A DNA stretch of 12,092 nucleotides. Source: BJHL01 sp035299305. Lineage in GTDB: Bacteria; Planctomycetota; Phycisphaerae; Phycisphaerales; UBA1924. This document shows, in pieces, positions 6,450 to 12,092 of the stretch. Location of the stretch: the NCBI GenBank assembly GCA_035299305.1, contig DATGWV010000349.1, positions 1 to 12,092 of the forward strand, given 5' to 3'. Below the pieces are notes generated by a model. The model saw nothing but the letters and a program-made list of their open reading frames with translations, was not told the origin of the DNA and searched no databases. The position numbers and the translations under genes were made by a program. How positions within the stretch are numbered: position 1 is the stretch's first letter; every line of letters begins with the position of its first letter.

Positions 6450-7721
6450 TCATTCCCAGGTGATGCCCTTCCACTTGGCGATCCAGAGCTGGCTGCTGGC
6501 GCGTTGTTCGCCGGCGGCGGGGCCTTGGCGCTGGCTGGTCCACATGAGCCACGTGCCGTCGGGGCTGAAGGCGGGGAGGACGTCGGCGCCGGGGGCGTGG
6601 GTGATGCGCACGTGCTTGCTGAGTGCGGCGGACTGTGCGGGCGTCGCGTCGGCGGGGAGTTCCAGGAGCTGTTTCCACGGCACGCTGGCGGCGAAGAGCT
6701 CGTAGTTGGAGTGGCCGGCTTCGCTGCTGGCGAAGATGAGGTAGTCGCCGCTGGGGTGCCAGAAGGGGGCCCAGTTGACGTGCTCGTTGTCGGTGATCTG
6801 CCATTCGCGCTCGACGCCGATGGGGACGTCGATGCCGCGTTCGTCTTTCTCGAACTTCAAGGTGGCGACGAAGAGTTGCAGCAGGTCGTTGCCTTTGCGG
6901 TCACTACGGAAGCAGATGGCTTTGCCGTCGGGAGAGAAGAAGGGGCCGCCGTCGTAGCCGGGGGCGACGATGATGGCGTGGTGCTGGCGTGTTTGCGTGT
7001 CGTAGATGTAGATGTTGGCATCGTGCTTGACGGGGGCACCTTCGGGCGTGCCGGCGGGGGCGTCTTCGATGTGGGCGTAGAGCACGAAGCGGCCGGTTGG
7101 GTCGTAGCTGCATTCGGCGTCGTAGTTGGGCTTCTCAAAGAGCGTGCGCGCCTGCGCGAAGTCTTCGCGCAGGTCGCCCAGCTTGGGCTTGCCGCCTTCG
7201 CCCGGACCGACGGGAGCGAGCTGGCGCGTGACGATTTCCATCTCGCTGGGGAACATCCAGACGTACTTGCGATTGCCGACCTGGAAGCCGCTTTTGGAGT
7301 CGTCGGCGGGACGGGTGAGCGTGCTGCCGAAGAGAACGACTGGGGCGCGCGGGCTGAACCAGCCGCAGGTGTTTGCGCTGCCTGGCGGGCTGATGCGCGT
7401 GACTTGCTCGAGGCCTGTGGGCGTGCCGCTGCCGCAGCCAGCGATCTTCGCGACGTACATGCCGTAGAAGGGGTCGGGCGCGTCTTCGCCCTTGGGCTTG
7501 GGCGTGGCTTGGAAGACGATGAGGCCTTCGTCGTTGGTGGTCCAGCTCCAATCGGGCGCGAAGTAGGCTTCGCCGGCTTTGACGAAGTCGGTGGCGAAGG
7601 TGAGCTGCACGGGTTCGTCGAAGAACTGCAGTTCCTTCGCGCGCCAGTCGGGATCGGCGGCGGGCGCGGGGGGCTGCATGGTGAGAGCGGTAAGCGCGAG
7701 CAGTGAAACCGTCGTGATCAT
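6450..7721 (-). CDS. Exported TolB-like/PD40 beta-propeller protein
   Basis: This 423-residue protein starts at the ATG at 7721, without a strong ribosome site. Residues 1-22 form a signal peptide (short, hydrophobic, ending Pro-Ala-Pro-Ala-Ala), so the protein is exported. At least six WD40-like/PD40 blades are visible, with the F-(S/x)-P-(D/x)-G-x-x-(h)-x-(F/W/Y) signature: about 53-73, 117-134 (WFSPRAPVVLFGS), 201-220 (YDPTGRFVLYAH), 257-277 (FFSPDGKAICFRSDRKG), 315-336 (FWHPSGDYLIFASS) and 380-400 (AFSPDGTWLMWTSQRQG). This matches the propeller half of TolB and of many planctomycete exported proteins, but no TolB N-terminal domain and no peptidase domain is present. The ligand is unknown; interaction with envelope proteins is an inference from the fold. 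It sits 38 bases after ada and 25 before the LPYT protein, with no terminator between. Confidence 0.9.
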   Translation of the reverse strand: MITTVSLLALTALTMQPPAPAADPDWRAKELQFFDEPVQLTFATDFVKAGEAYFAPDWSWTTNDEGLIVFQATPKPKGEDAPDPFYGMYVAKIAGCGSGTPTGLEQVTRISPPGSANTCGWFSPRAPVVLFGSTLTRPADDSKSGFQVGNRKYVWMFPSEMEIVTRQLAPVGPGEGGKPKLGDLREDFAQARTLFEKPNYDAECSYDPTGRFVLYAHIEDAPAGTPEGAPVKHDANIYIYDTQTRQHHAIIVAPGYDGGPFFSPDGKAICFRSDRKGNDLLQLFVATLKFEKDERGIDVPIGVEREWQITDNEHVNWAPFWHPSGDYLIFASSEAGHSNYELFAASVPWKQLLELPADATPAQSAALSKHVRITHAPGADVLPAFSPDGTWLMWTSQRQGPAAGEQRASSQLWIAKWKGITWE

Positions 7722-7759
7722 GGCGGCATGTTACGAGCGAAAGCTCGCGGCGTGCGGGG

Positions 7760-8866
7760 TTAGAGCAGGACACCTTCGTGGCGGAGGAGCCAGCGCTTGC
7801 GTTCCACGCCGCCGCCGTAGCCGGTCATGGTGCCGTCGCTGCCGATGACACGGTGGCAGGGGATGATGATGGCGCGGTAGTTTTTGCCGTTCGCGAGCGC
7901 GACGGCGCGGACGGCTTTGACGTCCCCCACTGCCTTGGCTTGCTGGGCGTAGCTGCGGGTGGAGCCGCGGGGAATGTCGCGGAGGATGGTCCAGACGCGC
8001 TCTTGGAACGGTGTACCCATGTGCGGCGCGAGCGGGACGGTGAAGTGCGTGCGCGTTCCGGCGAAGTACTCGAGCAGTTGATCGCGTGTCTCTGTGAGGA
8101 CGGGATGCGCGGCGTCGGGCACGATGGCGGCGGGAGCGGACTTGCTGGCTTGCTTGATGCGCAAGCGGGCGATTTCGCGCTCCATGCCTTTGCGATCGGT
8201 GAAGTCGACGACGAGCAGACCTGTGTCGTCGGCGAGAGCGAGCATGTCGCCCAGCGGTGTGGTGAAGCTGAGCGAAGCGATGACGCGAGCGGTGTGCGCT
8301 TGACTGGGCGGCTTGCCGGTCAGGCGGTGCACGGCGTCGCGGAAGCCGCTGGAGGAAGTGAAACCGGCTTGCTGCTGAGCGTGGGTCACGTGGCCTCGCT
8401 TGCTGGAGGTGATTGCGGATTGCATGTTGCGCACGACGAGGCCGACGCGGCGGCTGCGTTGATACGCGGCGAAGGTCATGCCGAGAGCTGCTTGGAACTG
8501 TTTGCGAGCGGCGAGCGGGTCGATGCCCATGGCGGAGAGGTGTCGAGCACGCACGGGCTGGCTGGGGATGCGCTCGATGAGCGAGAGCAGTTTGCTGACG
8601 AGCGGGCCGCGGCGCTGGGTGTCCATGGGCTTGCAGCGTTTGCACGGGCGATAGCCGCGGAGGAGGGCGTCTTTGCAGGAATCGGCGAACTCGATGTTGG
8701 AGCGGAGGGCTTGGCGCGCCGGGCAGATGGGGCGACAGAAGATGCCGGTGGACTTCACGCAGACGACGAACGCGCCGTCGGCTTGGGGATCGCGCTGCGA
8801 GTAGGCGCGCCAGCGACTGGCATCGGTGTGCGTGCGAGCGGCGGAGGATGTGCCCGTGCGGGACAT
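7760..8866 (-). CDS. ada: Ada: bifunctional DNA methyl-transfer repair protein and transcriptional regulator
   Basis: This 368-residue protein repairs O6-methylguanine and methylphosphotriesters in DNA by irreversible transfer of the methyl group to its own cysteines; E. coli Ada then becomes an activator of the adaptive response. Residues 20-85 form the zinc domain: Cys44, Cys48, Cys75 and Cys78 have the same 4/27/3 spacing as Cys38/42/69/72 in E. coli, and Cys44 lies in STGIFCRPICPAR, the phosphotriester acceptor. Residues about 88-190 are an AraC-type HTH. Residues 197-368 are the O6-methylguanine transferase, with acceptor Cys337 in IIIPCHRVIG and RGSTRSYAQQA before it. The full length matches the 354-residue E. 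coli protein. The ATG at 8866 has no good ribosome site. The frame is open upstream to 9031, but that stretch would overlap the divergent transporter. No clear Ada box was seen in the 133-base divergent region. Confidence 0.96.
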   Translation of the reverse strand: MSRTGTSSAARTHTDASRWRAYSQRDPQADGAFVVCVKSTGIFCRPICPARQALRSNIEFADSCKDALLRGYRPCKRCKPMDTQRRGPLVSKLLSLIERIPSQPVRARHLSAMGIDPLAARKQFQAALGMTFAAYQRSRRVGLVVRNMQSAITSSKRGHVTHAQQQAGFTSSSGFRDAVHRLTGKPPSQAHTARVIASLSFTTPLGDMLALADDTGLLVVDFTDRKGMEREIARLRIKQASKSAPAAIVPDAAHPVLTETRDQLLEYFAGTRTHFTVPLAPHMGTPFQERVWTILRDIPRGSTRSYAQQAKAVGDVKAVRAVALANGKNYRAIIIPCHRVIGSDGTMTGYGGGVERKRWLLRHEGVLL

Positions 8867-8999
8867 GGAGAGAAGATACACGCGGAACGCGCGCGATAAC
8901 GCCGATTTTGGTGCGCGGATGTCGAGTTGTCGCGCGAATTTACGACCATCGGTGCGGTGAGGGTCGAACTTTGGTCGCACGCGGCACATACTGGCGACC

Positions 9000-9932
9000 T
9001 TGACACGCGTTGATCTGCTGCAACTTCTCATGCTGGGTGCGATCTGGGGCGGGTCCTATCCGTTCATGCGCATCGCGACGAAGGAGATGAGTCCGCCGGC
9101 GCTGGTTGCGCTGCGGCTGGTGCTTGCTACGCTGTTTCTGCTGCCATGGTTGTGTAATCGGCAACGCATCGCGGTGATTCGGCAGCGATGGCGCGGGCTG
9201 CTGCTCTTGTCGGCGATGAACTCGGCGATTCCGTTCATGCTGCTGGCGTATTGCACGCAGCAACTTTCGGGGAGCGTTGCGGCCATCATCAACGCGACGG
9301 TGCCGTTCTTTGCGACGCTGGTGGCGTGGGCGTGGCTGAAGGACAAACCAAGAAGCGTGCAGTGGGCGGGATTGGCAGTGGGATTTGCAGGTGTGATCGT
9401 GCTGGTTGCGCCGAAGTTGGCAGCGGGTGTTTCGGCGACGGCGCTGGCTGTGGCGGCGGGGTTGACGGCGGCGCTGCTCTACGCGATTTCGGCGAGCTAC
9501 ACGAAGAAGGTGCTCGCGGGGATTGAGCCGATGACGATCGCCGCGGCGGGGACGATGTTTGCAATGGTGCTTGCGCTGCCTATTGGACTGATGACGATGC
9601 CGGCGAGCGTGCCGAGTTGGAAGGCGCTGGGCGCGGCGGGCATGCTGGGCGTGGTGTGCACGGCGATTGCGTACATTATTTTCTATCGCTTGTTTGCGAG
9701 CATCGGGCCGACGCGCGCGGTGACGGTGACGTTTCTGATTCCGCTGTTCAGCGTGATCTGGGGCGTGTCGTTTCTGGATGAACGCATCACGTGGAATCTG
9801 GCGCTGGGCGGCGGGCTGATTCTGATCGGGATGGGATTGATCACGGGTTTGTTTGCGATGCTGCGCGGGCGGCGGGCGGGCGAGCCGGTGGTGCAAACTG
9901 CAGGCACTCGGACCGACGTTGGTGTGAAGTGA
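9000..9932 (+). CDS. DMT superfamily transporter with two EamA domains
   Basis: This 310-residue inner-membrane protein has about ten hydrophobic segments arranged as two EamA repeats. The first runs from the N-terminus, with IWGGSYPFMRIA and the SALVALRL-like helix, to the VGFAGVIVLVAP end near residue 140. The second runs from AAGLTAALLYAISASYTKKV to GLILIGMGLITG near 285, with the typical VTFLIPLFSVIWGVSFLDERITW motif. The tail of about 20 residues is hydrophilic. The family exports amino acids and other small metabolites; the substrate cannot be read from the sequence. The start is the TTG at 9000, because helix 1 begins at once and the next in-frame ATG (9030) would cut into it; no ribosome site is visible. 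It is transcribed divergently from ada and convergently with rpmE. Confidence 0.93.
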   Translation: MTRVDLLQLLMLGAIWGGSYPFMRIATKEMSPPALVALRLVLATLFLLPWLCNRQRIAVIRQRWRGLLLLSAMNSAIPFMLLAYCTQQLSGSVAAIINATVPFFATLVAWAWLKDKPRSVQWAGLAVGFAGVIVLVAPKLAAGVSATALAVAAGLTAALLYAISASYTKKVLAGIEPMTIAAAGTMFAMVLALPIGLMTMPASVPSWKALGAAGMLGVVCTAIAYIIFYRLFASIGPTRAVTVTFLIPLFSVIWGVSFLDERITWNLALGGGLILIGMGLITGLFAMLRGRRAGEPVVQTAGTRTDVGVK

Positions 9933-9985
9933 GCGGATGATCGCGCTCGGTGCGCCCGATGTGCGGTGATTCGACAAATGCACAA

Positions 9986-10007
9986 CGCGTTCGCTGATGC
10001 GAACGCG
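9986..10007. terminator. Hairpin between convergent transporter and rpmE genes
   Basis: CGCGTTCGC (9986-9994) and GCGAACGCG (9999-10007) form a perfect 9-base-pair stem around a 4-base TGAT loop, 53 bases after the transporter stop and 51 bases after the rpmE stop on the other strand. Neither side has a strong T-run: TTGTGCATTTG follows on the minus strand. It probably ends rpmE and may end both transcripts. Confidence 0.55.
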
Positions 10008-10058
10008 CTGGGTGAAAACAAGTTTGCGAGGCGGGGCGAAGAGACGCCCGGGCGAAGA

Positions 10059-10292
10059 TTACTTCTTCTTGGCGCCAGCCTTCTCGAAGTAATTGCCGGC
10101 GTACTTCTTCTGGAACTTCTCGACGCGGCCTGCGCTGTCGACGAAGGTCTGCTTGCCGGTGAAGAAGGGGTGCGAGCCCGACCACACTTCGACGTGCATT
10201 TCGGGCACGGTGGCGCCGACGGTCATGACGACCTGGCCGTTGTGGTAGACCTTGCAGTTGGGGTAATACTTGGGGTGGATGTCGGTCTTCAT
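10059..10292 (-). CDS. rpmE: Ribosomal protein bL31, zinc-cysteine-free form
   Basis: This 77-residue protein of the large ribosomal subunit lies at the subunit bridge near the central protuberance. It begins with the family signature MKTDIHPKY and carries SHPFFTGKQ at 40-48 and GRVEKFQKKY at 55-64. The ATG at 10292 has GGAG 8 bases upstream; the longer open frame to 10454 is not supported. When aligned without gaps to the E. coli protein, the four zinc positions Cys16, Cys18, Cys37 and Cys40 are Tyr, Asn, Trp and Ser, and the only cysteine is Cys13. It therefore cannot make the classical zinc site. It also lacks the internal insertion of the type B (YkgM/RpmE2-like) form, so it looks like a type A protein that lost zinc binding. 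The C-terminal Lys-rich tail extends the usual end by a few residues. Confidence 0.96.
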   Translation of the reverse strand: MKTDIHPKYYPNCKVYHNGQVVMTVGATVPEMHVEVWSGSHPFFTGKQTFVDSAGRVEKFQKKYAGNYFEKAGAKKK

Positions 10293-10624
10293 GGCAAACT
10301 CCAGCAGGCCAACCGGGGCTCCCGGGTGGGGTCGAGATATTAGGCAGGCATGTGGGCGGGGGCGAGGGCAGGACCGCCAGCGATGCGTGGCACGTGGGCG
10401 GGCCCACCTTGAAGATGTTGCAACGGCTTTGACGTGGCGGCTCAAGCCGCGCAAACCGGTTCAGGCGGCACATCCTGCGTGGATGTCGAGGGTTTTGGTC
10501 GGGCCGAGGGCTGTGGGAAGATGTCACGCAGCTTCCCGCCGATACCACTGGACATCCGCCGACTTGGCGGGTATGTTTTGGGCCCTAGACCGCGCGAAAG
10601 TGCCGGTCGAGGCGACAACGTGAT
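10293..10624. other. Intergenic region between rpmE and tRNA-Asn
   Basis: No gene is supported in these 332 bases. For rpmE (minus strand), an AT island reading TAATAT (plus coordinates 10337-10342) could be a -10 box, giving a leader of about 37 bases, but no convincing -35 stands in front of it. A palindrome-like GTGGGC-GG-GCCCAC lies at 10394-10407. Toward the right end sits the tRNA promoter candidate listed separately. Confidence 0.4.
10549..10577 (+). promoter_or_regulatory. Sigma70-type promoter candidate for tRNA-Asn
   Basis: TGGACA (10549-10554, 5 of 6 to consensus) and TATGTT (10572-10577, 4 of 6) are separated by exactly 17 bases. The predicted start near 10584 gives a 5' leader of about 40 bases to the mature tRNA. 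It matches in orientation and distance; it has not been tested against the background. Confidence 0.5.
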
Positions 10625-10696
10625 TCCCTGTTAGCTCAATGGTAGAGCGACCGGCTGTTAACCGGTAGGTTGTAGGTTCGAGTCCTACACGGGGAG
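10625..10696 (+). tRNA. trnN: tRNA-Asn (anticodon GTT)
   Basis: The cloverleaf folds completely. The acceptor stem pairs TCCCTGT (10625-10631) with ACGGGGA (10689-10695), with one T-G wobble. The D stem is GCTC/GAGC (10634-10637, 10645-10648). The anticodon stem is ACCGG/CCGGT, with loop CTGTTAA and anticodon GTT at 10657-10659. The T stem is GTAGG/CCTAC with loop TTCGAGT (10677-10683). The discriminator base is G10696. CCA is not encoded (CTT follows), so it must be added after transcription. Confidence 0.97.
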
Positions 10697-10701
10697 CTTT
10701 G

Positions 10702-10736
10702 CAAGCCCTGGCGATGAGCCGGGGCTTGTTTTGTTT
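10702..10736 (+). terminator. Rho-independent terminator of the tRNA-Asn transcript
   Basis: CAAGCCCTGGC (10702-10712) and GCCGGGGCTTG (10718-10728) form an 11-base-pair stem with a single T-G wobble and a 5-base loop, followed by TTTTGTTT (10729-10736). It begins 5 bases after the mature tRNA end, so the tRNA is a single-gene transcript. Confidence 0.88.
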
Positions 10737-11134
10737 ATGGGGGGAGGGGTGGTGTGCTGGATTTCGAGGTTGCGTGTTTTGGCGGGGGAAAGCGGGGGTT
10801 TTCGGGATGTGGTGCGGGTGTGGGGCGCGGGTGAGAGAGCGTTGTGGTGCGCGGGAAACGCGATCCGGACGAGCCAAGTTTCGGGTCGACTCTCGGTTCT
10901 CGGCGAGAGAGCGGGGATTGGTTAACGGGAAGGTTGGGGAGTTGGGGTGTGGGGCTCGAAGGTGTCAGACATAGCGGTGCGACGCTTGGGAATCTGTTAC
11001 GAATCTCGAAGTGACGGGCGATCGGGTCAACACGCGATGTCAGGGCGGATCGGATACGAACGCAGTTCTATGCCATGAACACACTGACAGAGCTTGACGG
11101 CAATGTTGACACGATTCGGCCCAGCTCTCGAACG
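10737..11134. other. Non-coding G-rich stretch between tRNA-Asn and the 15-residue-repeat gene
   Basis: I find no supported gene in these 398 bases. The left part is strongly G-rich on the plus strand: GGGGGGAGGGG starts at 10739, and six runs of three to five G lie within 10784-10831, which could form a G-quadruplex with one long loop. The right part (from about 10980) drifts to lower GC, like the following gene. No clear terminator was found for the minus-strand gene that ends at 11135. The short open frames here have no ribosome site and no protein-like features. Confidence 0.5.
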
Positions 11135-12092
11135 CTAGCGAACCTGCCGCTGCCACCCGCTTGCAGAGCGTTTGCCAGGAACAGGATCGCAAAGGAGCAC
11201 TGGCGGATTGCCGATCTGCGCAGCAATCCCGAAATAGACAGTTGTCAGTCCAAGTAGACCGGTCCTCGACTTGACGCATGCCACAATTGTCCGTCTATTT
11301 GAACTGCGGCACGCAACTCCATCTTGGGCACCGCGAAGCTCCGGCCGAGTGGACCGCAACCACTCCATGCTCTCCCCTACGAGCTGTTGGCTCCCCTCCA
11401 CAGTGGCGCTGGCTGTCCCGTCGAGGAGCCGTCGAAGAACCGAAAGCTCCCCGTTCGGGTTCAGCTCAGTTCGTTCGACTCGCATTCCCGTGATTGAGCA
11501 CCGATCCAGGAGGCTGGAAAGAAGGGTGCGACCGGTCCACTGGCACTGGCCCAAAATCTCTGTAGTTCCCGCCAGTTGCATCATCCGATCGCGGCAAGCA
11601 TCATCTTCAATGTAACCGACGCCTGACGTTGGGCAGCGCTGCATGAGCCGGGCAATGGACCGCCTTCCAGTAACGACGCACTCTTGAGTCTGGGATTTCA
11701 ACACCATTTGCCCGGTCAGGTCGCACCGAACCGTCTCTGATGGCAGTACACGCTTGCCAGACTCCGAGCAGCGGACCATAAGCGATTCCAGTCCGGGTAG
11801 TCCTGACAATTCGCTGCGGTCTAGCTGACGCACATCGACGCGTTTGCCGGTTATGGTGCAGATGCTGGTTTCAGCGGGAAGCAGACGCTCGCCGGTTGCC
11901 TCGCAGATCGCCATTTCTTCCGCAATGGCCTTTCTTCCACTCGCGGCGGAAAGCACTAACAACGAATCGTCGACCATCTTGCCAGAAACGGACGATGCTG
12001 CCACCTCATCTCGGAGGAGACGCTGGCCGGTCAATTCGCACACAACGAGCTCGTGGGTAAGCCCTAGACGGTGTGGCGGGCGGGCGGACGGC
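11135..12092 (-). CDS. Protein with 13 tandem 15-residue (C/S)xx(T/S)G units, N-terminus outside window
   Basis: The frame is open from the right edge to a TAG at 11135-11137. A GTG at 12043 could start a 302-residue form, but it has no ribosome site and the frame continues upstream in phase, so the gene probably begins beyond the window. From base 12040 down to 11456 the protein is thirteen back-to-back units of exactly 15 residues. Position 5 is Gly in 12 of 13, position 4 Thr/Ser in 12 of 13, and position 1 Cys in nine, Ser in three and Asp in one; positions 8-9 and 12-13 are mostly hydrophobic or acidic. Typical units are CEATGERLLPAETSI and CSESGKRVLPSETVR. A non-repeat C-terminal domain of about 107 residues follows, ending GKRSASGWQRQVR. 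No signal peptide or membrane segment is seen in this part. I vaguely recall similar CxxTG tracts in planctomycete proteins but cannot name a family. Metal binding or a stacked beta fold is possible. The base composition is lower in GC than the neighbours. Confidence 0.8.
   Translation of the reverse strand, partial: PSARPPHRLGLTHELVVCELTGQRLLRDEVAASSVSGKMVDDSLLVLSAASGRKAIAEEMAICEATGERLLPAETSICTITGKRVDVRQLDRSELSGLPGLESLMVRCSESGKRVLPSETVRCDLTGQMVLKSQTQECVVTGRRSIARLMQRCPTSGVGYIEDDACRDRMMQLAGTTEILGQCQWTGRTLLSSLLDRCSITGMRVERTELNPNGELSVLRRLLDGTASATVEGSQQLVGESMEWLRSTRPELRGAQDGVACRSSNRRTIVACVKSRTGLLGLTTVYFGIAAQIGNPPVLLCDPVPGKRSASGWQRQVR
11456..12040 (-). repeat. Coding repeat array, 13 x 45 bases (15 residues per unit)
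   Basis: The repeat is visible only in protein: the DNA of the units has diverged, so this is an old array under selection for the protein pattern and not a recent DNA expansion. Units 1-10 run without any gap; unit 11 (DRMMQLAGTTEILGQ) has lost the motif but keeps the 15-residue length; units 12 and 13 (CQWTGRTLLSSLLDR, CSITGMRVERTELNP) restore it. Confidence 0.85.

Noticed and set aside
6414..7706. Plus-strand open frame of 430 residues opposite the PD40 protein
   Set aside because: It is the antisense of a real gene in GC-rich DNA; the translation is a low-complexity Gly/Ala/Val/Asp/Glu mix with no domain, while the minus strand shows a signal peptide and six propeller blades.
7778..8899. 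Plus-strand open frame of 373 residues opposite ada
   Set aside because: Antisense of ada, whose cysteines and motifs are unmistakable; no motif and no ribosome site on the plus strand.
9000..9005. TTGACA matching a -35 box
   Set aside because: It is the start codon region of the EamA transporter and no -10 box follows at a usable distance.
8940..9983. Minus-strand open frame of 347 residues opposite the EamA transporter
   Set aside because: Arg/His/Gln-rich shadow of a clear membrane protein.
10677..10696. tRNA-Asn 3' end as an attachment site with a second copy in the window
   Set aside because: No repeat of this segment was found in the rest of the window, so no attachment site can be claimed.
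10524..10877. Minus-strand open frame of 117 residues with a VGLEPTTYRLTAGRSTI segment
   Set aside because: That segment is the antisense translation of the tRNA-Asn gene, a well-known false protein in databases.
11075..11257. Plus-strand open frame of 60 residues starting just before the end of the repeat gene
   Set aside because: No ribosome site, no recognisable motif, and it overlaps the C-terminal coding region on the other strand.
11271..11615. Plus-strand open frame of 114 residues opposite the 15-residue-repeat gene
   Set aside because: The minus-strand frame shows an exact protein periodicity that cannot arise by chance; the plus frame has no protein-like feature.

Overview
The window is GC-rich bacterial DNA that most likely comes from the Planctomycetota, class Phycisphaerae. 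The best pointer is the protein at 810-2426. It ends in two copies of a Cys-x-x-Ile-Asp-(Phe/Tyr)-Asn...Phe-Pro-Glu-Asp...Phe...Ala-Gly-Gly module, the 'GC-type dockerin' C-terminus known from exported Phycisphaerales proteins. An exported HEAT-repeat protein, a DNA-binding-domain-first response regulator and a 15-residue-repeat protein fit a planctomycete but do not prove it. No CRISPR array, insertion sequence, integrase or phage gene was seen.

Layout. (i) 2-643 (+) is the C-terminal part of an AI-2E family membrane transporter. (ii) 810-2426 (+) is an exported propeller-like, Ig-like, dockerin-tagged protein. It converges on a minus-strand response regulator (2538-3116), with a strong hairpin between them. 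(iii) A roughly 450-base intergenic region with a short octamer repeat and a good sigma70-like promoter leads to a large exported HEAT-repeat protein (3564-5807) that holds a degenerate receiver-like domain and is followed by a clear terminator. (iv) A compact minus-strand gene set runs ada (8866-7760), a six-blade TolB/PD40-type exported propeller (7721-6450) and a small duplicated-module protein (6424-5984), with gaps of 38 and 25 bases that suggest one operon. (v) Divergent from ada is a DMT/EamA transporter (9000-9932), which converges on rpmE, a bL31 that has lost all four zinc cysteines. (vi) Next come tRNA-Asn(GTT) with a promoter-like element and a terminator, about 400 bases of G-rich non-coding DNA, and the C-terminal part of a minus-strand gene that runs off the right edge (11135-12092).

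The most distinctive item is this last protein. It has thirteen consecutive units of exactly 15 residues, each opening with (C/S)-x-x-(T/S)-G, nine of them with Cys. It lies just beyond a tRNA gene in DNA of visibly lower GC. Its N-terminus is outside the window, so its enzyme or binding partner cannot be read here.

The genes do not form one pathway. They are housekeeping functions (Ada repair, bL31, tRNA-Asn), transport, and exported proteins of unknown role. The candidates for new biology are the 15-residue repeat protein, the exported HEAT/pseudo-receiver protein and the duplicated LPYT protein in the ada operon.
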